Shown here: positions 5,086-6,266 of the stretch, in pieces | Numbering within the stretch: position 1 is the stretch's first letter | Layout: every line of letters begins with the position of its first letter | Assembly: GCA_964413365.1 (NCBI GenBank) | Contig: CAYPRM010000048.1 | Span: 1-6,266 of the forward strand | DNA: 6,266 nucleotides | DNA from: RGIG4608 sp964413365 | GTDB lineage: Bacteria; Bacillota; Clostridia; Oscillospirales; CAG-272 | Direction of reading: 5' to 3' | The notes under the pieces: generated by a model | Seen by the model: only the letters and a program-made list of their open reading frames with translations | Databases searched by the model: none | Told to the model about the DNA's origin: nothing | Made by a program: the position numbers and the translations under genes

Positions 5086-5469
5086 TCATTTGTCCGTGGG
5101 GGTATCGGAGTCGTTTGGCACCTGCTCAAGCTCGACCTTGTGGACGGCGTGCTCTGCCTCGGCAGCTGCTGCCTTTGCGGCACGCTTGTTTTCTTCCTTT
5201 TCCTCGATCGCGTGATTTATCGAATACATTTCCGAGCGAGTGATGTCGATCTTTTCAATAAGTATTTCTAACTTCCTGTCGACGTTAGCACCCGTTTTCA
5301 ACTTCTGATACGCGATCCTTCCAAACTGCTCGTAGAGGTCTGCGAGAAACGCCTCCTTGCGCGCAAGCTTTACGTGAAGGGAAGCGGTATCACTCAGATC
5401 ACCCGTTTTTGATACAGCCCTGCTTGCAAATCTTTTTACTCCACGACGGATCTCTCTCCATTTTGACAT
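5086..5469 (-). CDS. Small cytoplasmic coiled-coil protein, function unknown
   Basis: The 127-residue protein has no signal peptide or membrane span. A basic N-terminus (MSKWREIRRGVKRFASRA) leads into two long helices, about 28-58 (LHVKLARKEAFLADLYEQFG) and 62-113, predicted to pair as a coiled coil. The tail (114-127) is acidic and disordered. The first helix pair resembles the N-terminal part of Firmicutes proteins in which a similar coil, with a motif like LYxxxGxxYYxK, precedes a zinc ribbon; here the ribbon cysteines are absent. An Ala/Lys/Glu run (EENKRAAKAAAAEAEHA, 92-108) extends the helix. ATG 5469-5467 has AAAGGAGG 8 bases upstream. It is a single-gene unit with its own promoter and terminator, divergent from spoVAC. 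No enzymatic function is suggested. Confidence 0.8.
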   Translation of the reverse strand: MSKWREIRRGVKRFASRAVSKTGDLSDTASLHVKLARKEAFLADLYEQFGRIAYQKLKTGANVDRKLEILIEKIDITRSEMYSINHAIEEKEENKRAAKAAAAEAEHAVHKVELEQVPNDSDTPTDK

Positions 5470-5511
5470 AATTTCAGCCTCCTTTTGCCGTTTCAGAGAT
5501 ATTACGCATAT

Positions 5512-5540
5512 ATTATACTATTTTTTTCGAAAAAAGTAAA
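5512..5540 (-). promoter_or_regulatory. Promoter of the coiled-coil protein gene
   Basis: On the minus strand TTTACT (5540 to 5535), 17 bases, then a perfect TATAAT (5517 to 5512). The start would be near 5505, giving a leader of about 35 bases. The context AGTATAATAT is the same as at the glmM -10 box. Confidence 0.6.
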
Positions 5541-5585
5541 GAGCTTTTGTTATATTTTTTTCTTCTCGAGGCAAAATTAATTGAG

Positions 5586-5598
5586 AAGGGGGTGATCC
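5586..5598 (+). promoter_or_regulatory. Extended Shine-Dalgarno site of spoVAC
   Basis: AAGGGGGTGATCC matches 12 of 13 bases of the complement of the usual 16S rRNA 3' tail (AAGGAGGTGATCC), and the odd base can pair as G-U. The core ends 8 bases before ATG 5601. This is far longer than the other ribosome sites in the window and fixes the start. I see no clear sigma-A promoter between 5541 and 5585, nor a clear sigma-G one. Confidence 0.8.
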
Positions 5599-5600
5599 TT

Positions 5601-6047
5601 ATGAATATGGATAAGAAAATGTATAGGAGATTTGCCGAGGCGCACGCTCCACGCTCCAAGGTGGGGAAAAATTGCTTCAACGCCTTCTGCATCGGCGGAA
5701 TAATATGCGCGATCGGGCAGGGGCTCGTCGATCTGTATAGTATCGCGCTTGGAATGGCGAAGGACGACGCAGGGCTTCTGTCATCGGTAACGCTCGTCCT
5801 TTTAAGCGTAGTGCTGACGGCGGTGGGAGTCTTTGATGAGATCGCAAAGGTCGCAGGTGCAGGAACGCTCGTGCCGATAACGGGCTTTGCAAATGCGGTC
5901 GTCTCGCCTGCAATAGATAGTAAGAGCGAGGGACTCGTCCTCGGCGTCGGCGCAAGGATCTTCACCGTCGCAGGTCCCGTCCTGCTCTATGGCATACTCT
6001 CGGGCGCAATATACGGAGTGGTCTATTTTCTGCTCACACAGCTTTAA
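5601..6047 (+). CDS. spoVAC: Stage V sporulation protein AC
   Basis: This 148-residue protein matches SpoVAC in length and sequence. SpoVAC sits in the inner membrane of the forespore as part of the SpoVA channel that moves dipicolinic acid into the spore and out at germination; B. subtilis SpoVAC is reported to act as a mechanosensitive channel. The family core is clear: FCIGGIICAIGQ (29-40), VGVFDEIAKVAGAGTLVPITGFANAVVSPAID (75-106) and SEGLVLGVGARIFTVAGPVLLYG (109-131). Hydrophobic helices lie at about 26-46, 58-78 and 122-145, with a further short hydrophobic stretch at 84-102. ATG 5601 follows an exceptional Shine-Dalgarno site; an upstream in-frame TTG at 5547 is rejected. Unlike the usual spoVAC-spoVAD-spoVAE order, a terminator follows 3 bases after the stop, so this copy is alone. 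It may be a second paralogue or the operon may be dispersed. Confidence 0.93.
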   Translation: MNMDKKMYRRFAEAHAPRSKVGKNCFNAFCIGGIICAIGQGLVDLYSIALGMAKDDAGLLSSVTLVLLSVVLTAVGVFDEIAKVAGAGTLVPITGFANAVVSPAIDSKSEGLVLGVGARIFTVAGPVLLYGILSGAIYGVVYFLLTQL

Positions 6048-6052
6048 TAACC

Positions 6053-6083
6053 CCAAAAAGCACGCCGCAGCGTGCTTTTTTGG
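6053..6083 (+). terminator. Terminator of spoVAC
   Basis: GCACGC (6060-6065) and GCGTGC (6070-6075) pair around a CGCA loop. Flanking A and T runs extend the stem and six T follow. It lies immediately after the TAA at 6045-6047 and separates spoVAC from tRNA-Gln. Confidence 0.9.
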
Positions 6084-6102
6084 TTTGTAGCGAAAAAAGC
6101 TA

Positions 6103-6131
6103 TTGACAGCCCCCGTCTTTTGTGATATAAT
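6103..6131 (+). promoter_or_regulatory. Promoter of tRNA-Gln
   Basis: A perfect TTGACA (6103-6108), a 17-base spacer and a perfect TATAAT (6126-6131), preceded by TG at 6123-6124 (extended -10). The start is expected near 6138, about 9 bases before the tRNA. Confidence 0.9.
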
Positions 6132-6146
6132 CAAACTGTTGCAAAT

Positions 6147-6223
6147 TGGGATATAGCCAAGCGGTAAGGCACCAGACTTTGACTCTGGCATCTTCGATGG
6201 TTCGAATCCATCTATCCCAGCCA
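6147..6223 (+). tRNA. tRNA-Gln, anticodon TTG
   Basis: The cloverleaf has acceptor arms TGGGATA/TATCCCA, D arm GCC/GGC, anticodon stem CCAGA/TCTGG and loop CTTTGAC with anticodon TTG at 6179-6181. T arm GATGG/CCATC surrounds TTCGAAT. Discriminator G and an encoded CCA end follow. The U1-A72 pair and the D-arm sequence are typical of bacterial tRNA-Gln. The variable loop CATCTTC (6189-6195) has 7 bases instead of the usual 4-5, making the gene 77 bases long. No terminator is visible before the window ends, so more tRNAs may follow. Confidence 0.95.
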
Positions 6224-6266
6224 TGATGAGTGTCTGATTTAGATGCAGGCACGAAAAAACGAGAAA

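Noticed and set aside
5802..6224. Leftward 140-residue frame beginning MAGIDGFEPSK
   Set aside because: Its start is the antisense of tRNA-Gln and the rest is antisense to spoVAC; it is an artefact.

Overview
The window looks like a chromosomal segment from an anaerobic, endospore-forming Clostridia, probably an Oscillospiraceae/Ruminococcaceae-type gut bacterium. The reasons are a recognisable spoVAC gene, strong AGGAGG-type ribosome sites, sigma-A promoters of TTGACA-17-TATAAT type, U-tract terminators and protein families typical of that group. The placement is inferred from family resemblance, not from a search. I see no insertion sequence, CRISPR array, phage gene or origin.

Layout from left to right. 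Bases 1-256 hold a leftward consensus promoter aimed out of the window (8-36), a structured non-coding stretch (37-209) and the terminator of the next operon (210-250). Bases 257-2516 hold a leftward two-gene amino-sugar operon. Its first gene (912-2516) is an unusual fusion of an N-terminal XRE-type helix-turn-helix domain to a complete phosphoglucosamine mutase (GlmM). Its second gene (257-919, TTG start, overlapping the first by 8 bases) is a stand-alone left-handed beta-helix protein resembling the acetyltransferase half of GlmU. The operon's promoter region carries a 10-base direct repeat and a palindrome that could be operators. Next come a rightward tRNA-Pro(CGG) with its own promoter and terminator (2775-2920) and a rightward 77-residue membrane protein (3082-3315). 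A perfectly palindromic two-way terminator (about 3310-3356) separates it from a leftward operon (3351-4860) encoding a YwaF/TMEM164-like multi-pass membrane protein and an overlapping alpha/beta hydrolase. Then follow a leftward coiled-coil protein (5086-5469), a divergent rightward spoVAC (5601-6047) and a rightward tRNA-Gln(TTG) (6147-6223).

How the genes may work together. GlmM makes glucosamine-1-phosphate and a GlmU-C-like enzyme would acetylate it, so the first operon probably feeds UDP-GlcNAc and peptidoglycan synthesis. The DNA-binding domain on GlmM raises the possibility of a metabolic enzyme that also acts as a regulator. The membrane protein/hydrolase pair may remodel acyl chains on lipids. 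SpoVAC belongs to the spore dipicolinate channel but stands here without its usual spoVA partners. These functional links are inference; the gene boundaries, overlaps, motifs, promoters and hairpins are read directly from the sequence.
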